This document shows, one piece after another, positions 27,716 to 36,374 of a stretch of 64,000 nucleotides of DNA. The stretch is taken from positions 1 through 64,000 of the forward strand of contig NZ_JAGHFX010000090.1 in assembly GCF_017888565.1 (NCBI RefSeq), read 5' to 3'. The notes under the pieces were generated by a model that was not told the origin of the DNA, made no database searches, and saw nothing but the letters and a program-made list of their open reading frames with translations. Numbering within the stretch: position 1 is the first letter of the stretch; each line of letters starts with the position of its first letter. Source of the stretch: Clostridium sp. GTDB lineage: Bacteria > Bacillota > Clostridia > Clostridiales > Clostridiaceae. Position numbers and translations under genes: made by a program.

Positions 27716-28324
27716 AGCTTCTTTAATTTTTTCACTATACCATTTAAAATTCTTAAGATTATCTGATGTAACAATTCCAAAGTCATTAATATTTATTTTT
27801 ATAGTTGTAAATGGTAGTGGAATTATATATTTATCCCACCTACTTTTTAAACTTATCTTTCTTGAGTAATCTAATTTAACTCCAATAAATTTTTTATTAG
27901 TTTCTCTTGATAAAGAAAACCCTAATTTTTTAGGAGTATGATATGGTCCTAATGGTCCATCTAATGCTATTGCCACTGCTTCATTTTCTTTTTTACTCAC
28001 TAACCTTAATTCCCTTAAAAATGATTTCATCTTAATTCCATCTGGCATTCTCAAAGCTTTAACTTTATATTTTTTCAGGACATTTTCTATATAATTTCCT
28101 CTCGTATCCGCTGTAACAATTACATTTAAACTAAATTTCTCACTAATTAACTTCTTTATAACTAAATTCATTGAATAACTATCTCCATGCCAAAACCCAA
28201 TGATACTATTATTTATATCAAAATTAAATTCATTTAAAACTATATCACTTGTTTTGAAAACTAACTCTAGATATCCTATAAATAATTTACTTATTATAGT
28301 TTCATTAATTCGCCTTAAGTTCAT
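27710..28324 (-). CDS. LPLAT-like acyltransferase (DUF374 type)
   Basis: A 204-residue protein of the lysophospholipid acyltransferase superfamily, DUF374 branch. The key blocks are IIGFWHGDSYSM (H-x-D like acceptor, near residues 42-53) and ALDGPLGPYHTPKKLGF (near 120-136). The branch is related to lipid A acyltransferase-like enzymes but occurs in Gram-positives, where the substrate is not established. It overlaps the GT4 gene by 20 bases and is the last gene of a DedA-GT4-LPLAT operon, suggesting a job in membrane glycolipid synthesis. Confidence 0.78.
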   Translation of the reverse strand: MNLRRINETIISKLFIGYLELVFKTSDIVLNEFNFDINNSIIGFWHGDSYSMNLVIKKLISEKFSLNVIVTADTRGNYIENVLKKYKVKALRMPDGIKMKSFLRELRLVSKKENEAVAIALDGPLGPYHTPKKLGFSLSRETNKKFIGVKLDYSRKISLKSRWDKYIIPLPFTTIKININDFGIVTSDNLKNFKWYSEKIKEAL

Positions 28325-29555
28325 ATTTAAATCCTCTATTATAATATTCTTTTATAGTGTACTCATAATGATATTCAGCTTTTTTAGCTATATTAGAATT
28401 TAGATATTTTAAAGCTTCATTATATGCTCCATATTTAAGTTCATTCATTTTATCACAGCTACTTACAATATCTTTCACTTTTTCTGACCACTCATCTATA
28501 TTTTCAACTGTCATATACCCATTTTTATCATTTATTACAACATCAACTACTCCACTTGCTTTAACTGCAACTACTGGAAGTTTTGCTGCCATAGCCTTAA
28601 GTAATACAATCCCTTGAGTTTCAGATTTAGACGCAAAAAGGAATAAATCACAAGCTTTATAATAATTTCCAATTTCCTTATTATCAATTTTATTTAAAAA
28701 TGTTATATTATCTTCTAAATTTAATTCTTTAACCTTTTTAATTAAATACTCTTTTTCTGGTCCTTCTCCAATTATTAAAGTATTAAATGAGTTTCCAATC
28801 TTATCTTTCAATAATTTAATTCCCTCTATAATAAATTCAATATTCTTTTCTTTACTTAATCTTGATACTGTGCAAAAAAGATACTTTTTATCACCTTTAT
28901 ATTTTTTTCTTATTTCTTTCACAATTTCATTTTCTTCTTCAAAATAACTTTCATTTAATCCAGTTGGCATAACTTCAATTCTTGTTTTAGTATTATTATC
29001 TATTAAATACTCCTTCATCATATTTGTTGGTGCAAATACTAAATCACACTTATTTGTAAAATACTTCACAAGTCCAGGAACTAATTTTTCTTTAGTAAAA
29101 TCTAATATTAAATCTTCAAACTCTCCAAAGTAATTTTCTTCATTCTTTTTAGCATTTTCTTCCAATGCTCTATAAGTTTTTATATAATGTAAGTATTGTT
29201 CATATCTTGTATGGTATGTATAAGCCACTGGAATATTATATTTTTTACCTAAATGTAAAGCTGTTTGTCCCATAAGAACTGGGTGATGAACATGTATTAT
29301 ATCAATTTTTAATGATTTAAACTTTTCTTCTATTTCTTTATCAAACATATTTGGAATTACTATTCCACCTGAAAATTTATAATTAGCTGACTTATATCTT
29401 ATAACATAATCTTCTTCTACTTGATTTTCATAAGTTGGAGCAAATATATAAACTTCATGCCCAAGTTCTCTAAGCCCATTAGATAATCTTTCTATAGATA
29501 TGGGTACTCCCCCAACAAACGGTTTATAATTATTAGTTAACATTGCTATTTTCAT
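28305..29555 (-). CDS. GT4 glycosyltransferase, probably diacylglycerol glucosyltransferase-like
   Basis: A 416-residue GT-B glycosyltransferase. The N-terminal domain starts MLTNNYKPFVGGVPISIERL, with HVHHPVLMGQ near residue 92. The C-terminal domain has VSRLSKEKNIEF, IIGEGPE and FLFASKSETQGIV. The overall pattern resembles clostridial 1,2-diacylglycerol 3-glucosyltransferases that make membrane glucolipids. Oddity: the EX7E motif has Lys at the second Glu position (E-TQGIVLL-K). A longer insert around residues 120-165 is charged. It starts 11 bases after the DedA stop. Confidence 0.82.
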   Translation of the reverse strand: MKIAMLTNNYKPFVGGVPISIERLSNGLRELGHEVYIFAPTYENQVEEDYVIRYKSANYKFSGGIVIPNMFDKEIEEKFKSLKIDIIHVHHPVLMGQTALHLGKKYNIPVAYTYHTRYEQYLHYIKTYRALEENAKKNEENYFGEFEDLILDFTKEKLVPGLVKYFTNKCDLVFAPTNMMKEYLIDNNTKTRIEVMPTGLNESYFEEENEIVKEIRKKYKGDKKYLFCTVSRLSKEKNIEFIIEGIKLLKDKIGNSFNTLIIGEGPEKEYLIKKVKELNLEDNITFLNKIDNKEIGNYYKACDLFLFASKSETQGIVLLKAMAAKLPVVAVKASGVVDVVINDKNGYMTVENIDEWSEKVKDIVSSCDKMNELKYGAYNEALKYLNSNIAKKAEYHYEYTIKEYYNRGFKYELKAN

Positions 29556-29566
29556 TTATATCCCCC

Positions 29567-30082
29567 TTATAAAAAAGCTAATTTTTGAAATACTGCTTCT
29601 CCAAATACATATCCAGCGCCGATAAATACAAAGTTCCATATAAATATTCCAAGTATTGAACTTACTGTATATTTAACAAAGTCTAATTTTAAAACTCCTG
29701 CTGGAATTGAAATTAATGTTCTTGCCATTGGTAAAAGCTTACTTATAAATACTCCCATAGACCCCTTTTCTCTTAAAACTTTAAAATTTTTATTGATAGC
29801 TACTTCATGCTTAGGAAATTTTTTCAAATACTTTTCTAGTATAAATTCTCCAAAAAATCTACCTAGAAAATATAATGCCCAACTTCCTAAAAGTCCTGCT
29901 AAAACAGAAAGTGCTATTACTAAAATAATATTTACTCCACCTTTCGAAGCCCATACTCCAGCAAGTGGCATTATTATTCCTGCCGGAAAACCAGGTAAAT
30001 TTAAATATTCTAAAAATACAATTATAAAAACAACTATTATTCCATATTGTGAAAAATATTGATTTAAAACTCCTATATCCAT
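29567..30082 (-). CDS. DedA-family membrane protein
   Basis: A 171-residue membrane protein of the DedA branch of the SNARE-associated/VTT superfamily. Visible blocks are FLEYLNLPGFPAGIIMPLAG near residue 25 and the amphipathic GRFFGEFILEKYLKKFPKHE, then SKLLPMARTLISIPAGVLKL, whose arginine is typical of the family. Members are linked to undecaprenyl-phosphate or lipid flipping and to envelope stress resistance. It is the first gene of the DedA-GT4-LPLAT operon, downstream of a promoter shared in sequence with TVP38. Confidence 0.9.
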   Translation of the reverse strand: MDIGVLNQYFSQYGIIVVFIIVFLEYLNLPGFPAGIIMPLAGVWASKGGVNIILVIALSVLAGLLGSWALYFLGRFFGEFILEKYLKKFPKHEVAINKNFKVLREKGSMGVFISKLLPMARTLISIPAGVLKLDFVKYTVSSILGIFIWNFVFIGAGYVFGEAVFQKLAFL

Positions 30083-30124
30083 TTCTCTATCTCCTTTTCT
30101 CTTATTAATTTTAGTTTAAGCTTA

Positions 30125-30220
30125 AAATCTTAATATATTTTTGATATAAATCTAAAGACTTTCTAAATATAACTTAAAAAAAATCTATACTCATTAATTT
30201 GAATACAGATTTTTTTATTT
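30125..30220. repeat. Duplicated intergenic segment, copy 1 (DedA side)
   Basis: Aligns over its full length with 31382-31475: the same order of AAAATCTTAATATATTTT, the TTTAGA box, and an AAAAAATCT-TACAGATTTTTT hairpin (30178-30217). The duplication continues into the plus-strand promoter and RNA hairpin at 30302-30414. The stretch holds the DedA promoter on the minus strand. Confidence 0.7.
30152..30167 (-). promoter_or_regulatory. Direct-repeat box TTTAGA-n5-TTTAGA (site 2, DedA)
   Basis: Minus-strand TTTAGAAAGTCTTTAGA, an 11-base-period repeat, 70-85 bases upstream of the DedA start. A TATATT hexamer follows 13 bases after the second half on the minus strand. Confidence 0.5.
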
Positions 30221-30301
30221 ATAATATTTTATTTAATTCTTTAATTACTAACTTGATATTATAGATATTGATTAAATCAATAAATAAATTAAAACTTTTT
30301 G

Positions 30302-30330
30302 TTGACTATTTATCTATTTAATGTTATTCT
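30302..30330 (+). promoter_or_regulatory. Promoter of an apparent orphan small RNA
   Basis: TTGACT (30302-30307) and TATTCT (30325-30330) with a 17-base spacer. The same spacing and surrounding bases recur before the DEAD-box leader (31543-31571). Confidence 0.55.
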
Positions 30331-30335
30331 TATTG

Positions 30336-30414
30336 AGCAGTTGGTACGTAAGTGCTAATTACTTGAGGAGCTTGGGTTGTCTTTCGCCGGATACCAAGCT
30401 CCTCTTTATTTTTA
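30336..30414 (+). ncRNA. Candidate small RNA with hairpin shared with the DEAD-box leader
   Basis: From a promoter at 30302-30330 the transcript would run about 75 bases and end in a 9-bp perfect stem GGAGCTTGG/CCAAGCTCC (30367-30375 with 30394-30402) followed by TCTTTATTTTT. An inner TGTC/GATA stem closes a TTTCGCCG loop. The hairpin and loop recur at 31603-31636 with one loop change (G to A). No reading frame follows on this strand, so the RNA seems to be the product. Family not recognised. Confidence 0.5.
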
Positions 30415-30488
30415 TGAATTTCAAATTATTAAACTTGACTAATAACATGTATTAAATAATATAAAATTAAAATTAATTAAAAACTATA

Positions 30489-30573
30489 ATAGGAGTTGTA
30501 TTATTGAAGTGACCTAAAATGTTAGGCATAAAACATCTAACATTGAGATTCAAATCATTGTAACAACTCCTAT
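30489..30573. repeat. Nested palindrome, likely terminator of the TVP38 gene
   Basis: Outer inverted repeat 30489-30498 with 30564-30573 (ATAGGAGTTG/CAACTCCTAT) and inner AATGTTAG/CTAACATT (30518-30525 with 30537-30544). It starts just past the TVP38 stop and is followed by TTTTTAAT on the minus strand. It could also be a small mobile palindrome. Confidence 0.5.
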
Positions 30574-30575
30574 AT

Positions 30576-31259
30576 TTATATTGATTTTATTAATCTAGTT
30601 AATTTTTCTTCTATTTTACTACTATTAATTACTATAATTGCAGATATTAATAGTACTCCTCCCCATCCCCATAAAGGTATTGATATACTTGCTGAACCTA
30701 ATGCGCTTGCTATTAAAACTTCCCAAGGCCTTGTAAGTATTAATATAATAAAATATCTTTTAAAGCTAATACTACTAATCCCAACTAGAAAATTTATTAT
30801 ATCATCAGGGAAAAATGGAAGTAATAACATTAAAAAGATTATTATTTCTCCCTTTGGAGAATTTATTACTTCTTTGTATTTTTGTAAAACTTTTGTACTC
30901 ACAAACCTTTCTACAAATGCCCTTCCACATATTCTTGATAAGTAAAATATTATTGCTGACCCACTAATTATAGCTAAAGTAGTTACTATAAAAGACTCCC
31001 ACATTCCAAATACCATTGCACCTGCCACAGCACTTACATTACTAGGTATAGGAGCAATAATAATGGATGCCAATTGTAATAAGAAAAATACAATGTAAGC
31101 TTTATTTCCAAACCCTTCAATATAGCCTTTAAAATCTTCTAATGATGTCATATAGCCTAAAATACCACTTGACCTAAAATAAATTATTATAGAAATAAGT
31201 GATACTATTGCTATCAATAAATATATCCACTGTTTCGTCTGTATCTTACTTTTACTCAT
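30576..31259 (-). CDS. TVP38/TMEM64-family membrane protein
   Basis: A 227-residue membrane protein of the TVP38/TMEM64 branch, which shares the SNARE-associated/VTT domain with DedA. About six membrane segments are visible. Family blocks are IAPIPSNVSAVAGAMVFG near residue 67, GSAIIFYLSRICGRAFVERF near 100, LLLPFFPDDIINFLVG near 143 and TRPWEVLIASALG near 176. It probably takes part in lipid scrambling or envelope maintenance. It is monocistronic, with a promoter region duplicated from or to that of DedA, so both are expected to be co-regulated. Confidence 0.9.
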   Translation of the reverse strand: MSKSKIQTKQWIYLLIAIVSLISIIIYFRSSGILGYMTSLEDFKGYIEGFGNKAYIVFFLLQLASIIIAPIPSNVSAVAGAMVFGMWESFIVTTLAIISGSAIIFYLSRICGRAFVERFVSTKVLQKYKEVINSPKGEIIIFLMLLLPFFPDDIINFLVGISSISFKRYFIILILTRPWEVLIASALGSASISIPLWGWGGVLLISAIIVINSSKIEEKLTRLIKSI

Positions 31260-31381
31260 TAATTTTCTCCTTTTATAAATTAATCTATATAATTTAAATA
31301 AGCATCTATAAAAATACTAGTCTTAAATTACTCAGTACCTTTTATCTACTGCATATTTTTTATTAACTTCAGTATAATTTT

Positions 31382-31475
31382 AAAATCTTAATATATTTTC
31401 ATATAAAGCTTAAGATTTCCTAAATATAAAGTAAAAAAAATCTGTACATATAATTTAAATACAGATTTTTTGTTT
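31382..31475. repeat. Duplicated intergenic segment, copy 2 (TVP38 side)
   Basis: Counterpart of 30125-30220. Contains the TTTAGG-n5-TTAAGC box and a bidirectional AAAAATCTGTA/TACAGATTTTT hairpin (about 31433-31470). Between it and the TVP38 start lie about 120 further AT-rich bases absent from copy 1. Confidence 0.7.
31409..31425 (-). promoter_or_regulatory. Direct-repeat box (site 3, TVP38)
   Basis: Minus-strand TTTAGGAAATCTTAAG, a slightly degenerate form of the box at 30152-30167, with the same following ATATATTAAGATTTTA stretch. About 150 bases before the TVP38 start. Confidence 0.4.
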
Positions 31476-31542
31476 AATAATATTTTCAATTAATGATATA
31501 ACTAAATAATTCATTCAATTTTAAATGAATTATAACTTTATA

Positions 31543-31571
31543 TTGATTATTAATATATTAAATGTTATTAT
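31543..31571 (+). promoter_or_regulatory. Promoter of the DEAD-box helicase gene
   Basis: TTGATT (31543-31548) and TATTAT (31566-31571) with a 17-base spacer, homologous to 30302-30330. Predicted leader of about 100 bases. Confidence 0.6.
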
Positions 31572-31602
31572 TAAGCCATTAATAGATAAGTAATATAATT
31601 GT

Positions 31603-31636
31603 GGAGCTTGGATGTCTTTCACCGGATACCAAGCTC
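31603..31636 (+). ncRNA. Structured leader hairpin of the DEAD-box mRNA
   Basis: GGAGCTTGG (31603-31611) pairs with CCAAGCTC (31629-31636). TGTC/GATA extends the stem and leaves a TTTCACCG loop. Unlike copy 1 there is no T-run after the stem, so read-through into the helicase gene is expected. Conservation of the loop between the copies suggests it binds something, perhaps the helicase itself. Confidence 0.5.
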
Positions 31637-31675
31637 TAATTTACTTTATATGACCTCTAAAGAAAGGAATTAATT

Positions 31676-32788
31676 ATGAATTTTAAAGATTTAAAAATAA
31701 ATACAAAATTAGTTGATGAATTAAAGAAAAATGGTATTACAACACCTACCAAAGTTCAAATTAATGTTATACCTGAAATAATCAATAAAAATGATGTAAT
31801 AGGAAAATCCAAAACTGGCTCTGGAAAAACACTAGCCTTTTTATTACCTATACTTCAAAGAATAGATAGTAATTCTAAAAATACTGAAGTGCTAATTTTA
31901 TCTCCAACTAGAGAACTAGCAATACAAATAACTGAAGAGGCTAATAAATTTAATATAAATAATATAGGAATATTAGCTGCTTATGGTGGAAAAGACGTTG
32001 GATCTCAATTAAAGAAACTTAATAAAGGTATTAATTTAATAATTGCAACTCCTGGAAGATTACTTGATCATTTAGAAAGAAATAGTATAAACTTAAGTAA
32101 GTTAAATACTGTTGTTATAGATGAAGCTGATCAAATGCTTTTAATGGGATTTAAAAATGAAATTGAAAAAATAATGTCTTATGCTCCTAAAAAGCTTCAA
32201 ACTCTTTGTTTTTCTGCAACTATAGATTCTAAAGTAAAAAAACTAGCTTATAGATATATGAATAACCCAACTATAATTGATATTACAGAAAATGAAGAAT
32301 CTGAAATTCCTAATATTAAACAAGAAGTAGTTAAAACTACAGATAGATGGAAAGTTGATGCTTTAGTTAAGGTTTTAGAAGAAGATAATCCATTTATGTC
32401 TATTATCTTTTGTAGAACTAAAAGAAGAGCTGATGAGTTAGAGATAAAACTTGCTACTAAAGGTATAAAAGCTGCTAAAATACATAGTGATGTTCCTCAA
32501 AATAAAAGAGAAAAGATAATGAAATCTTTTAAAGATTGTGAAATTCAATATTTAATAGCAACCGATGTTGCTTCAAGGGGAATAGATGTTACTGGGGTTA
32601 CTCATATATATAATTATGATGCACCAGAAAGTGTTGAAAGCTATATTCACAGAATAGGAAGAACAGCTCGTGCTGGAGATAGCGGCTATGCATGCCTTAT
32701 TACAGATCCTAAAAACTACAATATATTAGAGGAAATTGAAAGTTACTTACAATGTAAAATTCCTGAACGTGAAGTTAACTTCAGATAA
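31676..32788 (+). CDS. DEAD-box RNA helicase
   Basis: A 370-residue ATP-dependent RNA helicase core. Motifs in order: Q motif near 19-26, motif I SKTGSGKT (near 44-51), PTRELA, GGK, TPGRLLDHL, DEAD (VIDEAD), SAT, then in the second domain FCRTKRRADEL, TDVASRGID and HRIGRTARAG. It ends about 25 residues after motif VI and lacks the basic C-terminal RNA-binding extension of CsdA/DbpA types. Likely role is ribosome assembly or cold adaptation. The leader RNA hairpin suggests autoregulation. AAAGGA precedes the ATG. Confidence 0.94.
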   Translation: MNFKDLKINTKLVDELKKNGITTPTKVQINVIPEIINKNDVIGKSKTGSGKTLAFLLPILQRIDSNSKNTEVLILSPTRELAIQITEEANKFNINNIGILAAYGGKDVGSQLKKLNKGINLIIATPGRLLDHLERNSINLSKLNTVVIDEADQMLLMGFKNEIEKIMSYAPKKLQTLCFSATIDSKVKKLAYRYMNNPTIIDITENEESEIPNIKQEVVKTTDRWKVDALVKVLEEDNPFMSIIFCRTKRRADELEIKLATKGIKAAKIHSDVPQNKREKIMKSFKDCEIQYLIATDVASRGIDVTGVTHIYNYDAPESVESYIHRIGRTARAGDSGYACLITDPKNYNILEEIESYLQCKIPEREVNFR

Positions 32789-32840
32789 AAAATAGACAAT
32801 AAATAAACATATTATTTTAATAAATAAAAAGTTAATAGAA

Positions 32841-32881
32841 AAATTTCAAGGACGTCGCGTTTCGCGACGCCCTTGAAATTT
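32841..32881 (+). terminator. GC-rich hairpin after the DEAD-box gene
   Basis: AAATTTCAAGG pairs with CCTTGAAATTT and, after one mismatch, CGTCGCG with CGCGACG around a TTT loop. Stem of 18 pairs in total. It is strikingly GC-rich for this genome and has only a weak T-tail (TTAATTAG). Confidence 0.6.
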
Positions 32882-32914
32882 AATTAGTAATAATTCTTTT
32901 CATAATTAATTACA

Positions 32915-32958
32915 GAAAAACAGTAGATAGATTTGTTTTATACAAACCTATCTACTGC
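32915..32958 (-). terminator. Intrinsic terminator of glgP
   Basis: A 16-bp stem with one mismatch (32921-32936 with 32943-32958) followed by TTTTTCTG on the minus strand. Confidence 0.85.
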
Positions 32959-32988
32959 CTCTTTGTAGTTGTAATTTATAATGATCTT

Positions 32989-35250
32989 CTACTTTAATTT
33001 CCAGATTTCCTTATTGTATTGTTCAATAGTTCTATCTGATGAGAAGAATCCCGCTTTACTAATATTAACTAAAACTTTTCTATTCCAAGTTTCTCTATCT
33101 TCATAATCCTTAAATACTATTTCTTTAGTTTTAATATACTCTTCAAGATCTAGTAATGTCATGAACCAATCCTTATTGATTAATTCTTTATGAAGTCTTG
33201 TTAAGTTTTCTTCATCTCCAACTGCTATCATTTCATCACTAACTATAAAATCAACTAATTCCTTTATTGCAGGTTTTTCATAATATTTTTTAGAAACATA
33301 ATCTGCTTTTTTATAGTGTTCAATAACAGTTTCACTTGCTTCCCCAAAGATATAAATATTGTCATCTCCAACTAATTCATGTATTTCAACATTCGCTCCA
33401 TCTTCTGTACCTAAAGTTAATGCTCCATTTAACATAAACTTCATATTACCTGTTCCAGAAGCTTCTTTAGATGCTAAAGAAATTTGCTCTGAAACATCAC
33501 AAGCAGGGATTAATTTTGATGCTTTTGTTACATTATAGTTTTCTACCATAACAACTTTTAAATACTTATTAACTGCAGAATCATTATTTATAATTTCTTG
33601 TAGACATAAGATAGTATGGATTATATCTTGAGCTATTATATAAGCTGGTGCTGCCTTTGCTCCAAATATCATTGTTATTGGAGTTTCTGGGATATTTCCA
33701 TTTTTGATATCTAAATACTTATGGATTATATAAAGAACATTCATTTGTTGTCTCTTATATTCATGAAGTCTCTTAATTTGAATATCAAATATTGAGTTTT
33801 CATCTATTTCAACACCTTGAGTTTCTTTTAGATAATTCTTAAGAGCAATTTTATTATTCTTCTTAATTTCTCCTAATTTTTTTAAAACCTCTTTATTATC
33901 TATATATTTTAATAAGTTTTCTAATTTAGTAGCATCCTTCTTATAATCATCTCCAATTAGCTCACTTATATACTTTGCAAGTTCATTATTGCAATGAATT
34001 AACCATCTTCTAAATGTTATCCCATTTGTCTTATTATTAAACTTCTCTGGATAAATATTGTAAAATGGTTTTAACTCTTCTTCTTTTAATATATCTGTAT
34101 GAAGTGCAGCAACTCCATTTACACTAAATCCATAATGAATATCCATATGAGCCATATGAACTCTATTATCTTTATCTATAATATATACTTTTTCATCATC
34201 ATACTTAGCTTTTACTTTATTATCTAATTCTCTTATAATTGGCATTAATTGTGGAACAACCTTATCTAAATATTCTATTGGCCACTTTTCTAATGCTTCT
34301 GCTAATATTGTATGATTTGTATATGCACAAGTCTTTGTAACTATTTCAATAGCCTCTTCCATTCCTATTCCTCTTTCTCCTAAAAGACGAATTAATTCAG
34401 GAATAACCATTGATGGATGTGTATCATTTATTTGAATAACTACATAATCATATAATTTATGCAAATCATATCCATTTTCTTCAACTTCTAATAAAATTAA
34501 TTGAGCTGCATTACTTACCATAAAGTATTGTTGATATATTCTTAATAAGTGCCCTGCTTTGTCACTATCATCAGGATATAAGAATAAAGTTAAGTTTTTC
34601 TTTATTTCCTCCTTATTAAAGTTTATACCATCCTCTACTAGTGTTTCATCTATTGTATCTATATCAAATAAACGAAGCTTATTACAAGACTTATCATAAC
34701 CTGTAATATCTATATCATAAAGACTTGATATAACTTTAAATCCTCCAAATAATACTTCAAATTTTATATCTGATTTATTTAACCAGCTTTCACTAGTTAT
34801 CCATGGATTTTTTACTGCCTTTTGTTTATTATTTTCAAATACTTGCTGGAATAATCCAAAATGATAGTTTAACCCTACCCCATCCCCATTTAATCCTAAA
34901 GTTGCAATTGAATCTAAGAAACATGCAGCTAACCTTCCAAGTCCACCATTACCTAATGATGGTTCTAGTTCTATTTCTTCTATTTCAGTTAATTTTTTAC
35001 CATTTACAGCTAATACTTCTTTAACTTCTTCATAAAGTCCTAGATTAATTAAGTTATTTGATAATAACTTTCCTATTAAAAACTCAGCTGAAATATAGTA
35101 AAGTTTTTTATCTCCTTTATTAGTTCCCTTTTTATTAATTGTTCCTTTTGTTAATTCTAATAAAGCTAAATAGATTTCTTCGTTACTTGCTTCCTTTATT
35201 GTCTTGTCAAATCTCTTTTCTAGAATTTTTGTTAAGTTTTCTTGTACCAT
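32989..35250 (-). CDS. glgP: Glycogen/starch phosphorylase
   Basis: A 753-residue PLP-dependent enzyme that releases glucose-1-phosphate from glycogen. Family blocks: [19 protein letters not shown] near residue 96, [17 protein letters not shown], and the PLP-lysine region [14 protein letters not shown] followed by [10 protein letters not shown]. It is somewhat shorter than the ~800-residue norm, mainly at the N-terminus, as is common in clostridia. It is a single gene with its own terminator and not next to glgBCDA. Glycogen use matters before sporulation in this group, which is general knowledge rather than seen here. Confidence 0.95.
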   Translation of the reverse strand: MVQENLTKILEKRFDKTIKEASNEEIYLALLELTKGTINKKGTNKGDKKLYYISAEFLIGKLLSNNLINLGLYEEVKEVLAVNGKKLTEIEEIELEPSLGNGGLGRLAACFLDSIATLGLNGDGVGLNYHFGLFQQVFENNKQKAVKNPWITSESWLNKSDIKFEVLFGGFKVISSLYDIDITGYDKSCNKLRLFDIDTIDETLVEDGINFNKEEIKKNLTLFLYPDDSDKAGHLLRIYQQYFMVSNAAQLILLEVEENGYDLHKLYDYVVIQINDTHPSMVIPELIRLLGERGIGMEEAIEIVTKTCAYTNHTILAEALEKWPIEYLDKVVPQLMPIIRELDNKVKAKYDDEKVYIIDKDNRVHMAHMDIHYGFSVNGVAALHTDILKEEELKPFYNIYPEKFNNKTNGITFRRWLIHCNNELAKYISELIGDDYKKDATKLENLLKYIDNKEVLKKLGEIKKNNKIALKNYLKETQGVEIDENSIFDIQIKRLHEYKRQQMNVLYIIHKYLDIKNGNIPETPITMIFGAKAAPAYIIAQDIIHTILCLQEIINNDSAVNKYLKVVMVENYNVTKASKLIPACDVSEQISLASKEASGTGNMKFMLNGALTLGTEDGANVEIHELVGDDNIYIFGEASETVIEHYKKADYVSKKYYEKPAIKELVDFIVSDEMIAVGDEENLTRLHKELINKDWFMTLLDLEEYIKTKEIVFKDYEDRETWNRKVLVNISKAGFFSSDRTIEQYNKEIWKLK

Positions 35251-35524
35251 TATTCTATCCCACCCTTAAATAATTATTTTAATTTTTAATAATCTTATTT
35301 ATATTCATTTCTGTTTCACAGGTTTATCAAACCCTTTACAATTACTATAATATCAACTTTAGATATATTAATTTGTAAATTCATTCTTTTATTTGTATAT
35401 TATTTATATAACTTTATAAAAATTTATTTTTCTATCTTTTTAAATACTAACATAATAAGAAATTACACTTATTCAATCAATTAACTAAAGATCACATATT
35501 TTTTTTAATTTTCTAGTGTAAATT
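35251..35524. other. Upstream region of glgP
   Basis: AT-rich, no reading frame with a ribosome binding site, no repeat or riboswitch fold seen. It should hold the glgP promoter, which I could not place with confidence. Confidence 0.45.
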
Positions 35525-35554
35525 AAAAGGAGATGCCCCAATACATCTCCTTTT
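35525..35554 (-). terminator. Intrinsic terminator of the nitroreductase gene
   Basis: AAAAGGAGATG/CATCTCCTTTT perfect 11-bp stem (35525-35535 with 35544-35554), 7 bases past the stop codon. Confidence 0.8.
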
Positions 35555-35561
35555 AAAACAT

Positions 35562-36374
35562 CTAATTATCTCTTACCCAAGAAATAACATATGCATATTT
35601 ACTTTTAATAACTGGATTTATGAATTTAAATTCCCCATTAATCCCTTTTTCTTTCATATATAAATCAAAATGACAAAGTGCTATACCTATATCTATTTTA
35701 TTCATGGTAATATTACCACTATTATATATATGAATATCATCCTTTACCTTAACTATTCTCCATGGTTGCTTGTTCATTGATGATGGTGCTAATCGTACCA
35801 TTTCAAGTGCTTCTCCATACTCCTTTGCTTCTTCCTTTGAAATCGGAGTATCAAAATTTTCATTAAAGAATAATTCTGAATAATCTTTTCTTATATTTTT
35901 ATGGTCTTTCATAAAAGAAGCAAGAAATGATTTCCTTCCCCCTTCATATCCAACTGGTGATACTACTGGTAATATTTCATTACTTTTCAAATTAATAGTC
36001 TTTCCAAAATCACCTTTACTAAATGTTCCTCCAAGCCAAACTGTACCTAGCCCCAGCGAAGTACAATATAATATTAATTTTTCAAATGTATATCCTAAGG
36101 CTTCTAATGCAAAATCTTTATTTTCACATGCACCTACTAAATAATAGTTTGCTCCTTTTATAACTCCATAAGTGCCTAGTCTAATTACATCTTTATAAGT
36201 CTCCTTCTTAATTAGATTTATTCTCACTTTTATTTTAAAAGGATTATCTAATTTACTTATATAATTCTCTATTTTTTCTATTAATTCCTGAGATAAAGTC
36301 TTGTCTTCATAATTCCTAACAGAATATCTAGCTCTTATTACTTCTTCTAATGGTTTATTAAATATCAACTCCAT
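35562..36374 (-). CDS. Nitroreductase-family protein
   Basis: A 270-residue flavin enzyme of the putative TM-nitroreductase branch. Two half-motifs are visible: RARYSVRNYEDKTLS near residue 14 (phosphate-binding start), YTFEKLILYCTSLGLGTVWLGGTF near 95-118, and RLAPSSMNKQPWRI near 192 (flavin contact). The fold is an internally duplicated nitroreductase half-domain. NAD(P)H-dependent reduction of a nitro or quinone compound is inferred. It is monocistronic. Confidence 0.85.
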   Translation of the reverse strand: MELIFNKPLEEVIRARYSVRNYEDKTLSQELIEKIENYISKLDNPFKIKVRINLIKKETYKDVIRLGTYGVIKGANYYLVGACENKDFALEALGYTFEKLILYCTSLGLGTVWLGGTFSKGDFGKTINLKSNEILPVVSPVGYEGGRKSFLASFMKDHKNIRKDYSELFFNENFDTPISKEEAKEYGEALEMVRLAPSSMNKQPWRIVKVKDDIHIYNSGNITMNKIDIGIALCHFDLYMKEKGINGEFKFINPVIKSKYAYVISWVRDN

